Assembly (NCBI GenBank): GCA_944392965.1 | Contig: CALXYM010000001.1 | Coordinates: 248,001 to 312,000 of the forward strand | Source of the DNA: an uncultured Spirochaetaceae bacterium | Lineage (GTDB): Bacteria; Spirochaetota; Spirochaetia; Sphaerochaetales; Sphaerochaetaceae | Direction: 5' to 3' | Length of the DNA: 64,000 bases | Shown here: positions 26,610 through 37,500 of the stretch, piece after piece | How the letters are laid out: each line of letters opens with the position of its first letter | Position numbering within the stretch: position 1 is the first letter of the stretch | Translations under genes and position numbers: made by a program | The notes under the pieces: model-generated | Databases searched by the model: none | What the model saw: the letters and a program-made list of their open reading frames with translations, nothing else | What the model was told of the DNA's origin: nothing

Positions 26610-28180
26610 TGGCAGATATATTCCCTTATAAGGTTGGTCTTGATGATAAAGAAACCAATGTTGCAAGCAAACTTTTTGGGCATAGATTTTTTGGAGATCA
26701 AGGAAAGGTTGAGCTTCTTTCGGAGTTTCTATTGATCTGCATTTCTAAGAAAGATATAAAAGAAGAAGATCATAGGCATCTTTGTGATATTCCTTTTCCT
26801 TCCATTGATAATCTGGAAGCTATAGAAGAAATCAAATATAAGCCGAAATATAATGTTTTATTGAAATTATTCGCTCTATATGATCACAAAACAGGCGGTA
26901 CTGAGGTTAGAGGATTTGAAGATGCATATAATTCTATAATTAATAGAGAAAAGAGCAAAATACAAAACATGAATGGAAATGCTGAAGATAAGGAAAAAAG
27001 AGCTAAGGTAAGCATTCTTCAATCTTTATATAAAGGCTTTCAAGAAGTTGGAAAGAATAGGGATTGGTGTGCTCAGAGCTTTCTTCCTATATCGGATGCT
27101 CTTTTAGCAGATGAGAGCATTTGGAAAAGGAAAAACAATGCTATTTCAGATAAAGAAGGTGCTATTCGTGCTTTAGATCATAATAGTCGTCTGTTTTATG
27201 CAAGAGGTGGGGAAGTTATTTATTTACAGCTTTTATCTGCTTTGAATCACACAAAAACCGATGTTGAAAAATGGTTAAAAGATGAAAGTAATCCTTTTAA
27301 GGATATGAATCTGTCTGACGATGAGAAAGATCCTGCAAAATTGAAAGACTGTTTAAATAATGCATTTAATAATATTTATAAAAATAAGAGTCCTGAATTT
27401 TTTAATACTTATGTAAAAGGTTTGAAATTAGATGGCTATAAAGATGAAGAAGGCGAAAAAAAAGTTGGATTTATTCCAAGCAGGACTTGGGGGTATGGTT
27501 ATGTTTTCGCTGTGGAACTTTCAAGATTCTTTAGATCTTCTTTTGACATCGTAGAAACTATGAACCATTTAGAGTCTGCTTGTGTTCTACAGGAAATAAG
27601 AACTATGCTAGGAGAAAGTGCTAATGATCAGAAAAAACGATATCCTTTACTTCCTGTCGTATCTCCAACTTGTAGAAATTTAATTCATAAAATGGTTTCT
27701 AATGATGCCTTTAAATATTGTCAGCAAATTATAAAAGATGCTCTAGATAATGAAGCTGAAGAAGAAAGAAAAAAAGATCTCAAGGATCATAAGTTCAAAT
27801 CTACAGATTATGTTAGATACGGGCATAAGCTATTTCAAAAAATAGCAAAATCTATAGAGTTTGTTCTTCCTCCAAAAGGTAATTTGGAACACTTTGTGCT
27901 TACAAAAGATCTTATTACTTACATAGTTTCAACAACACTAGTTCCAGACGGTCTAGTGTTACCTTTTGATACTTTCTTAAACGATATAAAGATACGTTAT
28001 GGTATTGTGTTAGATAGTGATGGATTTACAGAAGCAAATATGATGATGGGAAAAAAACAGGATATTAATGAAGCTGGTATCTCCGATTGGTTTATTCAGA
28101 TGTTGGAAGAATGTGATTACTACGTGCGTTTATCTGACTCACTTTCTCTTGTGAAAAACACAAATGTAAAAGGAATGTAA
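26609..28180 (+). CDS. DptG-like protein of phosphorothioation-dependent restriction
   Basis: 523-aa protein in the DptG (DndG) position between the F-like and H-like genes. I see no P-loop or nuclease motif; it is rich in charged helices. The start MADIFPYKVGLDD at 26609 uses the ATG that overlaps the F-like stop (TGATG); a TTG one codon earlier is less likely. The assignment rests mostly on gene order, length and the partners on both sides. Confidence 0.6.
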   Translation: MADIFPYKVGLDDKETNVASKLFGHRFFGDQGKVELLSEFLLICISKKDIKEEDHRHLCDIPFPSIDNLEAIEEIKYKPKYNVLLKLFALYDHKTGGTEVRGFEDAYNSIINREKSKIQNMNGNAEDKEKRAKVSILQSLYKGFQEVGKNRDWCAQSFLPISDALLADESIWKRKNNAISDKEGAIRALDHNSRLFYARGGEVIYLQLLSALNHTKTDVEKWLKDESNPFKDMNLSDDEKDPAKLKDCLNNAFNNIYKNKSPEFFNTYVKGLKLDGYKDEEGEKKVGFIPSRTWGYGYVFAVELSRFFRSSFDIVETMNHLESACVLQEIRTMLGESANDQKKRYPLLPVVSPTCRNLIHKMVSNDAFKYCQQIIKDALDNEAEEERKKDLKDHKFKSTDYVRYGHKLFQKIAKSIEFVLPPKGNLEHFVLTKDLITYIVSTTLVPDGLVLPFDTFLNDIKIRYGIVLDSDGFTEANMMMGKKQDINEAGISDWFIQMLEECDYYVRLSDSLSLVKNTNVKGM

Positions 28181-28181
28181 T

Positions 28182-31100
28182 ATGAAAAGTCTTATTGTTT
28201 CATCTCTTTGTAGTTATATAGAAGAAAAAGTAAAAGATGCTTATTCTGAAAATATCATACAGTTTAGGATTCCAGCAAAAACATATTCCATAAGTGTTGT
28301 ATTTGATTTACTGGATGAGATAGATAAGTTATGTTCTTCTGTAATTAATTGCAAAGGGGAAATAAAGATAGCAAAGCAGGCTATTATATATTATCGAAAG
28401 AATGCAAATGATAAAGATTTAGAAAAAGTGGAGGCTGCGCTTAAAAACCATCCATCATGGGAGGATAAGCATGGTAATCTTACTGCATACCGTAATAAAA
28501 TAAATAGTACACAAAGTGGTTATAAAATTCTCTTAATATTAGTAGGTGATGATCTGATTGATGATCAGGCAAGTCTTTCGCACTTCTTAGATTGTGGTAT
28601 TCAAACATTATGGGAGAATGTTTTAGATAGAAGTTTTAAGGCATGGGTGAATTTAGTTATATCTCAATATAAGTATGATGAAGATGATAAGAACGATATT
28701 GACAATTCTGTAAAACTTCTTCAGACAGCTTTACGATATTCAGATTTGCCTAGGATTGATGATTTCTTAAGGGGGTTAACCGATTCTAGCAATAAGCTTT
28801 CTAGAAATATCGGAAATAATTTTGATAAGCTTGGGTTACAGATAATAGATGTTTCCTCTCAAACAAATGTTGATAAGAGTTTAACAATAACAAGTAAGGC
28901 TAGGTCTTATTACAACAGGAATGCTTCTCTTGAAACAATCAGTACAGCTATTAAGAAAATAGAGAGGCTTATTGAGAAAGTCGAAAAAGATATAAATTTA
29001 GATGATAAGAAAATTAAATTTCTTCAAGATAAGGATAAATATCCAGAATTTGATTCTCCTTCAGAGTATCTGAACACATGTAAGAGCATTGTAAGTGGAT
29101 CAGCGAGTGATGAAGAAAGGAAAAAGTTTATCAAATCTGATGCTGCAACTTTTGTATTAAAAGTTTTAGGATTTAAGCCAGAGAAAGAAGACAAATCAAC
29201 CATAAAGGTTATTTCGGGAATGCCTTTTACTGCCGTTTTACATGCTGTATGGATTTCCTTGCATGATTTTTTAGTCGAAAACTCGAAGGAAATAAAATCA
29301 AGAGAAGTTGGAATTGAAGAAATAGAAATTGTTTCGAAGGAATTTACGCATAATTATGCTTCTTCAGATCCAAAAGATAAACAAAATAATGAGGCTGTGA
29401 TTCAAGAGCTTATTCGGCCATACTTAGGTGGAGTTGATCAGCTGATTAAAAATACTTTTGCTTCTTTAAAAAATGATATCGGAGGCCTATTTTCTAACGT
29501 AACGATTAACTCTCATATTTGCCCAGCAGATAATGATCACTTGAGTACTCCTTTTAAAGCAACAGCTACACCGTCTTTGCTTTTTTCTGTAACAGTAAGG
29601 GCTCTAGAATTAGGCAGGACATATTCATTTAAGATACCATTTAAGAAAAGTTCCCCAATTAATTATTCTAGGGAATTGATTTTAAAAGAAAAGGATAGAA
29701 TATCCACATCGCACTTTTCTACAACTCATTTTATACCAGTATTTTCTTTTTCAAAATTCAATGAGTTCTTTGATAAAACGGATTCTGAATCTGATGATTT
29801 TTTTGAAGGCCTTATATGGGACTCCGAGTATGGTATTAATGCCTCTAATATCTTAGATTTAAACGCAGATGATAATATAAAAAATAAATTTTACTCTTTA
29901 AGAGCATGCTATGAGAACTTTATAAATTGTGCTGCGACAAATGGTATTTATTTTGCTATTGTCAATGAAAAGTCTATAGGGTTTTGTAAAGAATATCAAA
30001 ATATTTTAAAAGAGCTTTCTTCTGAAGAGAGATTAAATCAGCAATCGTTAAGAATAAGAATGCTAAAAGCATACTGGATTATGGATAAGAAAGACACAGA
30101 AGAAGAACAGCTTTCTAATAAAAATTTTAAGGCAGGATGTTTATCTATTCTACATCCTGCAATGATTGAAATGCTTTATGCACAGATTTGCTATATAAGA
30201 GATAATGTTGCTGCATTACTTCGAATTGGGAAAGATGAAGGAGACCCAGAAAAGCGGATTACGGAAGATCAATGGCAAAGGATTGAAGACTTGTCCACAA
30301 TTCAAGCTCCTATTCCATGTGTTCTTGACGATGATAAGTTAAAAACTCAAACTAAAGGTTCTGATCTTCTTTTCAAGATTGGATCTATAAAAGATGCAAA
30401 ATCAGATGATATGCCTTTATCTGTAACATTTGAAGATGAAATGGATTTAGATGCAGATGAGATTTCTGATTCAGATTTAACTAGAATGACAGACGAATCA
30501 AAACTCATATGCAATTTGTTAAGTGATTATATAGACTCTTATGGTTTTGCTTCTGATAGTCTGAAAATTGCTATCTTTATGCCAGTAAACATCCAAGCAA
30601 TAATGGCAGCTATCATTTCTCTCATTAAGACATCGATTTATCCTCCAGTATCTAAAAATGAAAGTAAGAGGTATCCTTATTATCCATTTAAGTTGAATAT
30701 TTCATTTTATTCAGATCCGGAAGACGAAGGAAGAATTGGTCTTTGGATCTCTAAATTCAATAACTATTTCAATGAAAAGACCCTTAATGATAACGATTTT
30801 GCCAATGTGGATTTAACAATTGGATATCGCATGATTAAGACAGGTAGCGATAATATCATTACAAAGGGAATAGAAATGGATTTTCAAGCAGATATTTCTA
30901 TTCTTTATGAATCTCATGATGCTTCAATTTGGGAGTTTAATAGGGGTTTGCAGACATCACTTATTAAGATACCTCAAATTGATGAACGTAAAGTTGTGAT
31001 GAAATTCCCTATGCTTGAAAAACTTTATCCCAAACGTCCTATAAGTGCAAATATAGGAAATTCTGCCTACCGGTCTAAGTTGATTTCTAACAGGCAATTC

Positions 31101-33737
31101 AAGACATATGATTCTTATTTGAAACTTTTATATTCAGTTGATCATGATGTTGAAGTTGGTGCTAATGAATCTATTGTTGTTGCAGAACAGTATGACTTTT
31201 CAAAGTGGTTAACCCTATTGAATTGGTGCTTGGATAGATCTGAAAGAGTAATTGCAATTGGTGGAGAAATTGATAAAGATCTTATTCTTAATGCAAACAA
31301 CTTTAACAAAAATGAGAGTAAAAACAATTCTGTTGATATCGTAGGATTTGGTTCTGGCGTTGGTGCTAATGCAAGCCTAAATTATATAGTAGCGTCAAGG
31401 CTTTATGAAAATAATTTTGCAGAAGAAAATATACGTAGGGTATTTCAAGATACATTCTTGAGTATTTCAGCATCTGAGAGTAAAGCTATAGTTTCGCAGT
31501 TGTTAGCCGATAGTAAAGAAATGGCGGATTTATCATTGGTAAGGACGTTGAGCTGTTATAACTATTACTCTAATAATTATCTTGGTTATGCGATGATAAG
31601 GCATGTCCTAAAGCCTGAAGATGGAGAGACCCCATTTTGTGATGTTGTCATTTCCTTAGATTCTTATAGGCATTGGTTTTCCTCTAATGATATCCGTGCT
31701 GATTTATTGTGGGTTGTTGCATATAAACAGACAGAAAAATTATTAGATGGTAGCATAAAACATACATTAAAACTGAAACTTACCGTAATAGAGTCGAAAT
31801 TAGGGTATGATGCAGATGAAAAATATCTAGATAAAGCATATAAACAAATACAATCTACGATAAAAATACTTCAAAGATATTTTATGCCCGCAACCCAAAT
31901 AGATGATAAATACGATTCTAGATATTGGTGGATGCAGCTTCATCGCATAGTCTCATCAAATACATATATTAAGAAAGATGAAGAAGCTACGGATACATTA
32001 GAAGCCCTCGAATACTTAGCAGAAGGAGATTTCTCTATTGATTGGGAGTCTTATATTTTTTCTTTCAATCAGACTTCTTCTTCAAAAACAATAGAAAAGA
32101 TAGAGGTCTCAGATGACGAAGGCTCTGCCGTTACAGCAGTTATCATGCATCCTTGTGGAATTAAAGACTTAATGAGTCATAATGTTACAGAGTCTTTCAA
32201 AGAATTTATGGAAGGAATCAATCAAAATAATATTCCATATAAGGTTAGTATGGGAGAGAAGGAGTTTAAAAAGGCAAAAGAAGAAGAACAAAGACAGAAG
32301 AGGATGGAATTATCAGGTGAGCCGTTACAAGCCTTTGGTTTTAAAGTAGTAGAGAAGAAAACTGAAGATTCTGGGGTGGATGATTCTTTATATTTTGCTG
32401 AAAATGATGAGAGTTTTGGTAATGTTGAAGAGTATTCTTTTGCTGGACCAGAGTTAGCTAATGTTCCAGAAGAAACAATATCATTTGAGTTTAGTGAGCA
32501 CACAGGAGAAGAATTCCAAGAAAAAATGAAGATGGTGGAAAAAAATTGGGGAAAAGAAGAAAGTGCAAGTAATACTAATCAAATAAAAGCGGTAGCATCT
32601 GAAATTGACGATAATTTAATTCTTATAGGAAAAACATTAAGAGGAGAAGAACCTGTTTATTGGAATATTGCTAGTAGGTCTAATTTGCCTAATAGACATA
32701 TGTTTATTTTGGGAACATCCGGAACCGGAAAGAGCTATGCTATTAAGGCCATCATGGGAGAATTATCAAAAAAACTTCAATCTTCTTTAATAGTCGATTA
32801 TACCGATGGTTTCATAGATGATGGACTAAGTGGGATAGAGAGATTTGTAAGTTCTCAATATTATGTAAAAAAAGGAGATCGTCTTCCTATTAATCCATTT
32901 AAGTTGCAGGAAGAGAATTATGATGACCCATATGATGTTGGTAAAAGAGTTTCTGATGTTTTCAGTAGAATATATCAAATAGGTGATAACCAAAAAAGTA
33001 TACTTGCAGATACAATTGAAAGGGGACTATTTGATAATGATGTTTATACTATGGATATGCTCCTGAATGACTTGGAGAAAGGTTCACAGGAAAAAGGTCC
33101 GAAAAAAACGTCATTTATTACATTACTTACAAAAATAAAACCATTCTGCAAATCTAATCCTTTTATTATTCCTGAGGAAGGACGAGATCCATGGAAAGAT
33201 ATTTTCTTCAATTATGAAAATAATAAGCAAATAACTATTTTCCAGTTAAGGAATTTAACAGGAGATATTAAAATTGCAGTAGCAGAATTTGTATTATGGG
33301 ATTTATGGTATTATATTGTGGCTCTAGGTGCAAAGCAAGAAAGATTACATACTATCATTTTAGATGAGATACAAAATTTAAACATCAATAATGATGATGC
33401 ACCTGTGGTTAAATATCTCACGGAAGGCAGAAAATTTGGATTTGGTGTTATTGCAGCATCTCAAGGTATAACTGGTCTTGGTGGACTAAAATCAAAAGGG
33501 CTAGATGCATTACTTAATGCAGGAACTATGTTAATATTCCAGCCCAAATCGAACGACCAGTCAGACTTTGCAAAAATGCTTAATCAAATAGATAGTTCGA
33601 AGACAAAAGACGAGTGGAACATTCAGCTTGGACGATTGAAAAAAGGTGAATGCATATATGTATCTAGTGATGAGAACAGCGGTAAAAGAAAGGCGAGAGT
33701 AATAAAAATCACTAGTATGGAAGAGAGAGGATTCTAA
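28182..33737 (+). CDS. DptH-like HerA/FtsK-type ATPase of phosphorothioation-dependent restriction
   Basis: 1851-aa protein. The C-terminal 350 residues form a HerA/FtsK-like translocase: Walker A GTSGTGKS (1511-1518), VDYTDGF (about 1540), Walker B IILDEIQNL (D1728, E1729), and the sensor-like GFGVIAASQG (about 1752). The long N-terminal region (1-1480) has no motif I know, with an acidic Glu-rich linker around 1370-1480. Size and architecture match DptH (DndH), which acts with DptF and DptG on DNA lacking phosphorothioate. ATG 28182 is one base after the G-like stop. Its TAA overlaps the next ATG (TAATG), so the gene that follows is coupled to it. Confidence 0.72.
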   Translation: MKSLIVSSLCSYIEEKVKDAYSENIIQFRIPAKTYSISVVFDLLDEIDKLCSSVINCKGEIKIAKQAIIYYRKNANDKDLEKVEAALKNHPSWEDKHGNLTAYRNKINSTQSGYKILLILVGDDLIDDQASLSHFLDCGIQTLWENVLDRSFKAWVNLVISQYKYDEDDKNDIDNSVKLLQTALRYSDLPRIDDFLRGLTDSSNKLSRNIGNNFDKLGLQIIDVSSQTNVDKSLTITSKARSYYNRNASLETISTAIKKIERLIEKVEKDINLDDKKIKFLQDKDKYPEFDSPSEYLNTCKSIVSGSASDEERKKFIKSDAATFVLKVLGFKPEKEDKSTIKVISGMPFTAVLHAVWISLHDFLVENSKEIKSREVGIEEIEIVSKEFTHNYASSDPKDKQNNEAVIQELIRPYLGGVDQLIKNTFASLKNDIGGLFSNVTINSHICPADNDHLSTPFKATATPSLLFSVTVRALELGRTYSFKIPFKKSSPINYSRELILKEKDRISTSHFSTTHFIPVFSFSKFNEFFDKTDSESDDFFEGLIWDSEYGINASNILDLNADDNIKNKFYSLRACYENFINCAATNGIYFAIVNEKSIGFCKEYQNILKELSSEERLNQQSLRIRMLKAYWIMDKKDTEEEQLSNKNFKAGCLSILHPAMIEMLYAQICYIRDNVAALLRIGKDEGDPEKRITEDQWQRIEDLSTIQAPIPCVLDDDKLKTQTKGSDLLFKIGSIKDAKSDDMPLSVTFEDEMDLDADEISDSDLTRMTDESKLICNLLSDYIDSYGFASDSLKIAIFMPVNIQAIMAAIISLIKTSIYPPVSKNESKRYPYYPFKLNISFYSDPEDEGRIGLWISKFNNYFNEKTLNDNDFANVDLTIGYRMIKTGSDNIITKGIEMDFQADISILYESHDASIWEFNRGLQTSLIKIPQIDERKVVMKFPMLEKLYPKRPISANIGNSAYRSKLISNRQFKTYDSYLKLLYSVDHDVEVGANESIVVAEQYDFSKWLTLLNWCLDRSERVIAIGGEIDKDLILNANNFNKNESKNNSVDIVGFGSGVGANASLNYIVASRLYENNFAEENIRRVFQDTFLSISASESKAIVSQLLADSKEMADLSLVRTLSCYNYYSNNYLGYAMIRHVLKPEDGETPFCDVVISLDSYRHWFSSNDIRADLLWVVAYKQTEKLLDGSIKHTLKLKLTVIESKLGYDADEKYLDKAYKQIQSTIKILQRYFMPATQIDDKYDSRYWWMQLHRIVSSNTYIKKDEEATDTLEALEYLAEGDFSIDWESYIFSFNQTSSSKTIEKIEVSDDEGSAVTAVIMHPCGIKDLMSHNVTESFKEFMEGINQNNIPYKVSMGEKEFKKAKEEEQRQKRMELSGEPLQAFGFKVVEKKTEDSGVDDSLYFAENDESFGNVEEYSFAGPELANVPEETISFEFSEHTGEEFQEKMKMVEKNWGKEESASNTNQIKAVASEIDDNLILIGKTLRGEEPVYWNIASRSNLPNRHMFILGTSGTGKSYAIKAIMGELSKKLQSSLIVDYTDGFIDDGLSGIERFVSSQYYVKKGDRLPINPFKLQEENYDDPYDVGKRVSDVFSRIYQIGDNQKSILADTIERGLFDNDVYTMDMLLNDLEKGSQEKGPKKTSFITLLTKIKPFCKSNPFIIPEEGRDPWKDIFFNYENNKQITIFQLRNLTGDIKIAVAEFVLWDLWYYIVALGAKQERLHTIILDEIQNLNINNDDAPVVKYLTEGRKFGFGVIAASQGITGLGGLKSKGLDALLNAGTMLIFQPKSNDQSDFAKMLNQIDSSKTKDEWNIQLGRLKKGECIYVSSDENSGKRKARVIKITSMEERGF

Positions 33738-34540
33738 TGGCTTCACTGGCTTTATCATTTGCAAATTCATTTGCTCCAGAGCGTATATATTTAGCACAAA
33801 TGCTTCAGTTCTTGTCAAAGATGCCGCAAAAGATGACACAAGGAGATATTTCAAAACTTACAGGTATCCCTATAGGTGCTTCTTCTGGTAAAGTTGCTCC
33901 TACATTAAATTATTTGAAAGGTATGTGGGCAATTGAAAGCACCCCAGATGATAATTGGTATAAGCTCACACCCTTTGGGAAAATTGTATTAAATACAGAT
34001 ATCCTATTTTCTCAAATTGCTACTCAGATAGTTTGCCATGCAAATATGTGTGACAAAACAGATGGTGCAATTTTGTACAACAAATTATTTACTCAGATTT
34101 CTGTCAATAAAAAATATCAAAGGGAAGCGCTTGTTAAAAGTTTTGCAAACAATGTAGATTCTCATTTCACTGCGCTTTGTGGGATGTATACATCGGCAGA
34201 ATCCTTTAAGAAAAGCAGAATTTTAGATACGGACAAAAAAGAAATATGGTTTTATGGTTGCCCTAAATATCCAGAATACACAGTAGTGTATGGCGCATTA
34301 ATCTCGCATCTTGTAAATAAGTATTTTGCAGATAAAGGTCAAATTAGTGTTGATGATTTCATTCAAAAAACAGAAATATGTAAAATATTAGGATGGAAAG
34401 AAGATGAGTTTGCTTCTTTGATGGAATCTCTTTCCGCCAAGGGATATATTAAATTAGATAAACATATTTTACCTGTAGTATTTAGTATGCTAAAAGATGA
34501 AGGGCAGTGTTGGGAAGAAATTTATATTGATCAAATTTAA
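33737..34540 (+). CDS. Second DUF4007-like protein (SspB paralogue candidate)
   Basis: 267-aa protein with the same plan as the SspB-like protein at 19499. An N-terminal segment FANSFAPERIYLAQML aligns with the FxGxESF opening. IPIGASSGKVAPTLNYLKGM aligns with LGVGSNMVSSIRYWM, and LTPFGKIVL follows. The end VVYGALISHLV...VDDF...LMESLSAKGYIKL aligns with VVYLSLLRAF...IDDA...LIEKMQKQGLVSF. It is distant, so DUF4007-like is an inference by eye. Its ATG overlaps the DptH-like stop and it precedes another large ATPase, mirroring the SspB-SspC pair. Role unknown; a second DNA-recognition or nicking unit is one option. Confidence 0.6.
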   Translation: MASLALSFANSFAPERIYLAQMLQFLSKMPQKMTQGDISKLTGIPIGASSGKVAPTLNYLKGMWAIESTPDDNWYKLTPFGKIVLNTDILFSQIATQIVCHANMCDKTDGAILYNKLFTQISVNKKYQREALVKSFANNVDSHFTALCGMYTSAESFKKSRILDTDKKEIWFYGCPKYPEYTVVYGALISHLVNKYFADKGQISVDDFIQKTEICKILGWKEDEFASLMESLSAKGYIKLDKHILPVVFSMLKDEGQCWEEIYIDQI

Positions 34541-34555
34541 AGATAAGGAAACGTC

Positions 34556-37500
34556 ATGAAATACGGGGTAGATGTAAAATTTGAAGGTGGAAGATATTTC
34601 GCTGGAGCAATCGATATCGATTGGTATTTGTGCGATCTAGATAATGCTAGAAATGTCTCTGAAGCATATATGTTTCATGGCAAGCAGTATCATTCGGTAA
34701 ATAATGTCAGCCAAAGTGGTGGGTATAAGGTGACAGATTCTATTACTATGACTGAGATTTTGCTTGAAAATCTTTGTAAGCAGGATAATCGTTTAATATT
34801 GTCTATTGCTGGATATGGAGCAGGAAAAACACATTTGGCTGTTGCTCTTTCTATGCTTTTTTCTGGTATAGGAGGAAATCAGCAAGAAATTTTAAATAAG
34901 ATAAAAAACATAGATAGTAATGCTGGAATTAGAATAGGAAATGAGATATTCCGAGATGAACGGCCATATCTAGTTATTCCTATTAATGGTATGAGAAATA
35001 GTGGCCTTGCTGATTTATTTTTTGATTCTGCGGAAAAAGTATTGGAGTTGCATCAGGTAAGTAAGATAGCTTTAACTAGATTTCGTCCCCAATTTAATGC
35101 TTTAAAGCAGCAGGTAATGTATTATAATGGACCAGAAGTTGATAAAGCCTTAAGAATTGCTGGTATTTCTAGTAGAAATGATTTTGCAAAAGAAATGGAT
35201 GTATATAACTATGATGTTTATGACAGGATAGTTGCTGCATTGGAAATAGTGGGGGTACAATACTATGTACCAGCTGTAACAGGGCAATTAAAGGATCTTA
35301 TTATTGCTTTGGCAGAAGAATTATGTGGTAAAGGAAAGCCCTTTAGAGGACTATTAATAGTTTTTGATGAGCTAGGAAAATATATGAGTTTTTCTGCTGC
35401 AAATGAAGGAATTGCAGGCTCCGGCATTATGCAACAACTTTACGAAGGTGTGCAAGGAGTAAGGAAAGATGTACCTGTTCTTTTTTGGGGGCTTAGTCAA
35501 CTTGATTTAAAAGAGTATCAGCAGGGGTTGGCTAATAATGTTGCTGCGAATAACAATATGAATAGGTATGTAACACGATTTAGTAATGCAAAAAAATACT
35601 ACCTTGGAACATGTTTTGAATCTTTAATTGCCAACTTAATAGTTAAAAATAGCGAACCAGAAGGGTTAGAAGATCCAAAAGAAGTGGGAAAAGCTATAAA
35701 AATGCTTTCTAAAGTTTTTTCTGCGGCTAAGAATTATCCTGTTTGGACTGACGAAGATAAGTTTGCAAAGATTGTTAGAAAAGGTTGTTGGCCTCTTTCA
35801 TCTGCAGCTGTCTGGACGCTTACTTATATTACATCAGTAAACAATATTTTACAGCAACGCTCTGGCTTTAATATTATTTCTACTTTATTTGATTCGTTAA
35901 ATGGAATCGATATTGGTAATAATAAGTTTCCAATTAAAGCTGTAGATTTATATGACTGTGGATTAGGTGAGGAATTCTTGATTGCAGAACAATCTTCTAG
36001 AAGTTCTAGTTCAATTGCCAATGAATGTAATGCGGTTATAAATAAATACGGTCAAAAGTTGAGTGCAAATGATATAAAGGTTTTACATGCGATTGTTTTA
36101 GCTGAAAAGCTTAAAGCTGAATGTAATTCAGAGCAAGAATCCAAGCAATTACTTGCCTTTTTATCTGGCCTAAGTAATGCTATAATAGAGAAAAGTTTGA
36201 ATGAGTTATTCAATATATATAATTGTATTTCTTTTAATACGGCATCATTCCTTTATGAGATACATTCTAATGCTGCTACATTAATGCAGTTTGCACAGTT
36301 CATAAAAGAAGAGATTAATGCATTTCAACAAAAAATTAATAACAAAATTCGATATGCTACATTGGAAAAGCAAATTAGAGATTCTAATGATTTTGGAAGC
36401 TGGAGAGAAAGGTTTTTTGAAGATATCGAGTGTCGGTTTTCTTTTGATCATAATATTTTATCCTGGGAATGGGGTTATGAACATCGAATTATAATAAACA
36501 GTTATATCAGTTCTATAAGATATGTACTCAATGAATTGAAAGAAGAGCCTCCTATTCATTTTGCCGAACAAAAAGGAAGAATGATTTATCTTGTGCTCCC
36601 TTCTTTTGAGGATTTAGGTAGAGCAAAGACGGAAATAAAAGCATTATTTGATGATTATGAAAAAAGTGTAGGAAATATTGTTCCTGCAATGGTTTTGATT
36701 TTATACGATAAGGACGACAAACTTCTTAATGTTGCTATTGAATTGGATATTTTAGACTCTCTGAATGCTTCAGAGACTAAAAAGTATGGTAATCTGATTA
36801 ATAATCGTTATGATGAACTCTATAATGCAGCTTTTGATATCCTAAATGAACTAAAAGCACAAAGAAATCTTGTATATCCGATCGGTAGTTCGAAAGCCCG
36901 TTTTATTACAGGCTCTCAGATATTTAGCAAGATTTATACATCTGCTATATCTTTCTATATTGATGGATTCAAACAAGTTAATGCTAATGGGCCTAATACT
37001 GTAAATGAATTTGTAAATATATTATCTAGGAGTGGCGTAACGCATAATGATTTTATAACACTAACTTCTAGTGAAAAAAATAGGGCACAGACTCTTTTAA
37101 CAGACGGATGGAAGATATTTGATAATAATGGAAATGTCCAAAAGTATCCAGGGGATAAAATAATAGCAGAATTATTTAAGAGTTTTGATGAAGTTCTTAG
37201 AGGAAGAAAAATTATAAATGTCTATGCTGATTTATATGCTCCTCTTTTGGCACCGCCGTATGGATGTAATTCTACACAAGCTACAGCGCTCGTATTTGTG
37301 TATTATGCGGGGCGACAGAGCACTTTGGAATTTTCCCAAAATAATACACAGGTCCCTATAAGCAATTTACTTCAACAAAAAGGCTGTTTCTCTACAAAAG
37401 AAAAAGCCATGAAAAAAGCTTTTTGGCATAATGTTTTTGTTAAAGAATCTACTAGGGATGATGCAAAATGGTTTAAGTTAAAAGAAGATTGGACAAATGC